Below are positions 60,801 to 64,000 of a DNA stretch of 64,000 nucleotides, piece after piece. Position 1 is the first letter of the stretch; each line of letters opens with the position of its first letter. Both the position numbers and the translations under genes were made by a program. The DNA comes from Pithys albifrons albifrons (Eukaryota > Chordata > Aves > Passeriformes > Thamnophilidae), in contig NC_092459.1 of NCBI RefSeq assembly GCF_047495875.1, positions 97,063,560 to 97,127,559 of the forward strand, in the 5' to 3' direction. The notes beneath the pieces are model-generated. The model did not search any database. It was not told the origin of the DNA and was given only the letters and a program-made list of their open reading frames with translations.

Positions 60801-63800
60801 CCAAGGAAGATTAGGGAGAGTTTTAAACCTCATCCAGGGACAAATAATAAGAATAGACTATTGGGCAAATGGAAGCCAGGAAAGCTCAATAAGGCTGGAC
60901 TGTCACTCTAGTTCAGCTTTTGTCTCAGAGTTGTAACTTCAGCTTTGGTTATCAGCAAGAGCCAGTTCCTTCATGAGTGTGATCTTCCACCTACTGTCTT
61001 CTCTACTTTTCCCCATGGGGATAATTTTGATTCTATTTAAATAGTCTTTCCCATCATTGTATAGGACACTATAAATCAGTCTGTTACTAAACTACTAAAC
61101 TATACAACTGCAGAAGTCCTTGAGAATGGATGCTACATTATGTGTAGGGGTTGTCTTATCACTTACTTTACAGTTTAGAGATAATAAATCTAATTGATTC
61201 TCCCTTATGTTATCTAAACTCTAGAGTCCAGCACAAACTGTACAGCAATATTTAAATGACCACAACACAAAGTCAACATGATGCCATGGAAAAGAATAGA
61301 GCAATATTCTTAATTCTGAAAACCTGTATTGGTAATCAATTGAAATGTTGGAGCAATTGAAGAGCTGTCCAATTTTCAATTGCAGTATAAGTTGGGAAAC
61401 AATTTGAAAATAATGGCTCATACAAAGAGTTTTTGAAACAGTCAATATGGTCTTCACATGAAGGACAAATAAGAATTTGGATATCTACCCGTTGTTTGGT
61501 CTTTGTGCATTAGACATTAACTGCAGGACTCACCGCAGTGGTCCAACTGAGATCAGAGCCTGCAATCTTTCAGAGCGGCTCCCATGAAAATGTCCTTAGT
61601 GGGATAGTCATTCTGGAGACATATCCAATGCATGTGTAGCAGCCTTTGAACAATACTACTAATGTACATTCAGTGAATATGTGCTTTAGTGGACTGACTG
61701 ACATTTGAAATGTTTACTACCCCGGTAACTTTTTCTTACATTACTGTGTTGTATGCACCTAAAAGTAAGAGTTTTAACTCAGTGTAGTTTGCTGATGTAA
61801 AAATAAATTTTCTTGCACAGCCAATGCTATGATTTGGAGACAATAATTATCATATAAAACTTGGTTGTAATAATGCCAAGGTCATGGGTTCAGTCCCCTG
61901 TGTGGACCATTGACCGGAGTTGGACCCAATGATCCTTGTGGGTCCTTTCCAAGTCAGAATAGTCTGTGATTCTGATTCTACATTAATTGGCTATCATATT
62001 TTCTTTGATGGAGACGGTAATTTCCAAAGTTTGACTCTTAACCTGAATTAAGACACCAATATGTCTTTCTGACTTCGGGTTGTCTTAAAAGAAATTATTG
62101 AGCTTTAGACCAGCAGTATTCTAGCCTGGGTTAATTTCCATGGGAGCCTCTGGTTTTAAGATAAATGTATTTCACATGACATCCTACAATCTCTGGTGTG
62201 ACTAAGGACTCTTTTGACACTTTCAGCTTCTTATCCTTCTCTGATATAGTCAATGTCCATCACCACAATAACTGTGCCTAGACAGAGGGACTCCAAAGGC
62301 AAAGACCAACATGGTAAGGTAGAGTAGGACTGAGAACTCACTCATTAATCCCTATTAATGTTTTATTGAAGCCATCCTATGAAAAAGATGTTTTTGATAA
62401 TGAAGATGAGATTTAAGCTTTGGCAGCTCCATTATGGTCAGTCAGACATTAATTTTCACTGCATGAAGGAAAACTCCAATACTGTCCTGTGTTTTACTTT
62501 GAGAAGAGGAACTTTAAATTAAAGTAATTTAAAATAAAATTGCTATTGAATTAAGCAAAAAAGCAAACAGCAATTTTCTGGACCTCAGGAAAAGAGTGGA
62601 ATTACTTTGGATTTGGAAAATATTAGTGTAATTAAGACCTTTGAAATTCTTTTTTTATGAGGGTGTTGTGTGGATGTATAAATTCAAACACCATATGCCT
62701 ACATATGGAAAATGTGTGTATTTTTACAACAGTAGAATAGATAAGAGCTAGTTAGCTGTTTTTCATGTTCACTATATGTAGTTTTCTAGCGTGTATCTGT
62801 GAATTTGTTTCATTTAATGTTGCACTATTATAATAATTTCAGCTTAAATAGTGGTACCTTGGCAAATTCTACCTTCTTGATACTTACATTTACCCTATGG
62901 CATTAGCTGAGTATTTTATTTCCTATTCAATGCAGAGTTACTACAGTTCTGCCTGAATCTGTAAGAAGTGGTTTTATTAATGCAACATGGAAATAAAGGA
63001 AAAAAAATTAATTCTCTTATGATGCATTTGTACATAAAAGATTGTTGCTTCTCTCTTACAGGGCAAGGTCTTGGTTGATTCAAACAAAAATACATTTACA
63101 GTATTTAGAAAATCAAAGAAGATCTTGCAGGGATCCCTATCTGCATGTTCATGAGTCCCCCAACAGCAGTGTGGTGCTATTCACATAAGGAAAAAAACAC
63201 CAAAACAGAAAAAGCAGATTAATGCTCTGTGTTTAACATTCCTGAGATCTTATTCAAGCTTCCAATTCCCAACTGCAATGGCAAACAGATAAAACCTGAC
63301 AGTCAGGCAGAACTCTCAACAGTAGAATAGCTGGACAAAACAGCCTTTGCAATTCAGTGCCAAAGTACAATTCTCAAATTCAGTTAAAAAAACTGTTTAC
63401 GGAAACTCAATGTTGTAAGAGACTAAAACATGTAGTATGATCAGTAGCATAGACTCTACAAGGTTATTCACAGACTCGGAGTTAGGATGCACTTAAAACC
63501 TTTGTTAGATCAACTTTTATTTACACATTTATTATGGGTATTATTCAAAATATATTAACTCTGGCTATTGCACCTTTGGATTCAAGATCCTGTTTAGGTT
63601 GAAAACCTCTCTTACTTGCTCCATTTCTGTAAAAGTTATTTTATCTTGGGTTAGCTTTAAAATCATATTAATTTTCCATGGAAAGCCTGGATGGACTTTC
63701 TTAGCGGATGGCTTATGATATAATTAGTTGACAATCTGGCATAAAGATAGGATATGGAAGCATTACAATAATATAACAAATTGAAAAAAAAATTAAATGA

Positions 63801-64000
63801 GATTTGTACCTCAGAAATCTTTACAATTATGAGAATAAGCCTCTAGAAAATATATAAAAAGAAATCATTCTGTAATGTTAATCTTTTAAGATAGATCAAT
63901 TTAATTTATTCTACATGCTAGGGAAGTATTAACAATTTAATTGCTGTCTGCCTAAAAAGACTGTCCTGTATGAAGTACAAACCCAGTAGCAACTGGACAT
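57873..64000. other. Upstream stretch without convincing exons
   Basis: Possible donors were seen (59.99 kb CCA|GTAAGT, 61.53 kb GCG|GTGAGT), but their exons would be 13-15 nt. Apart from the tRNA-derived SINE at 61.86 kb I see AT-rich sequence with nothing definable. It may be intron or 5' flank of the minus-strand gene. Confidence 0.45.
61861..61979 (+). mobile_element. tRNA-Ile-derived SINE with CR1-like tail (TguSINE1-like)
   Basis: The first third matches the 3' half of tRNA-Ile: taataatgccaaggtc and gggttcagtcccctgtgtgg, which includes the B box. It continues as tggacccaatgatccttgtg and ggtcctttccaagtcag and ends gtctgtgattctgattct, the CR1-type 3' end. This is the structure of the passerine TguSINE1 family. 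The copy is 5'-truncated inside the tRNA part, so it lacks the A box. Confidence 0.82.

Noticed and set aside
1..64000. Bacterial-type features: operons, ribosome binding sites, CRISPR arrays, prophage
   Set aside because: Composition, introns, CR1 and SINE elements show vertebrate nuclear DNA. No spaced direct-repeat array was seen.

Overview
This window looks like nuclear DNA from a bird, most likely a passerine. It is AT-rich and mostly non-coding. It carries a CR1 LINE 3' end (48.1-48.6 kb) and a tRNA-Ile-headed SINE with a CR1-like tail (61.9 kb) that resembles the TguSINE1 type known from passerines. It also holds a full-length RTE-like LINE (49.5-54.1 kb). As I recall, an RTE family called AviRTE has a patchy distribution among birds attributed to horizontal transfer and occurs in suboscine passerines. 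That would make a suboscine a reasonable guess, but this is inference from memory, not from a search.

Gene content. No single-exon gene is present. Read by splice signals, the minus strand holds what appears to be the 3' part of one large multi-exon gene, from at least 57.87 kb down to a stop at 1.524 kb and an AATAAA signal at 1.48 kb. I list about 35 candidate exons. The best are 265-267 nt long with good acceptors, donors and matching phases (33832-34096, 26098-26364). Others with good sites and clear reading frames are 57673-57872, 28969-29110, 32475-32581, 23636-23731, 9545-9601, 7416-7486, 2862-2952 and 1814-1942. Short exons (12-60 nt) are weaker and were often chosen because their phase fits. 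The peptides are helix-rich and soluble-looking. I do not recognise the protein. A very large ciliary or helical-repeat protein is only a guess. Two blemishes stand out: an in-frame TGA in the penultimate exon, and an awkward phase join between 3876-4043 and 3515-3687.

Layout. 1.4-9.9 kb: dense 3' exons. 9.9-22.6 kb: exon-poor, with a minus-strand 5S-derived SINE (12.26-12.56 kb), a GC-rich patch (12.6-13.6 kb) and a pyrimidine-rich tract (14.75-15.7 kb). About 21.0-21.8 kb: possible conserved non-coding element. 22.6-40.6 kb: further exons and a 138-bp near-perfect hairpin (29.46-29.60 kb). 40.6-57.7 kb: a large apparent intron with a second hairpin, the CR1 fragment, the RTE-like LINE with a solo LTR nested inside it, and a second 5S-derived SINE. 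57.9-64 kb: no convincing exon, one tRNA-derived SINE.

The most striking system is the LINE/SINE pair. The LINE is bounded by a 13-bp target-site duplication. The two SINEs, on opposite strands, are built from a 5S rRNA head, about 115 bp of that LINE's 5' UTR and that LINE's 3' tail. This suggests non-autonomous partners made from both ends of their driver plus a pol III promoter.
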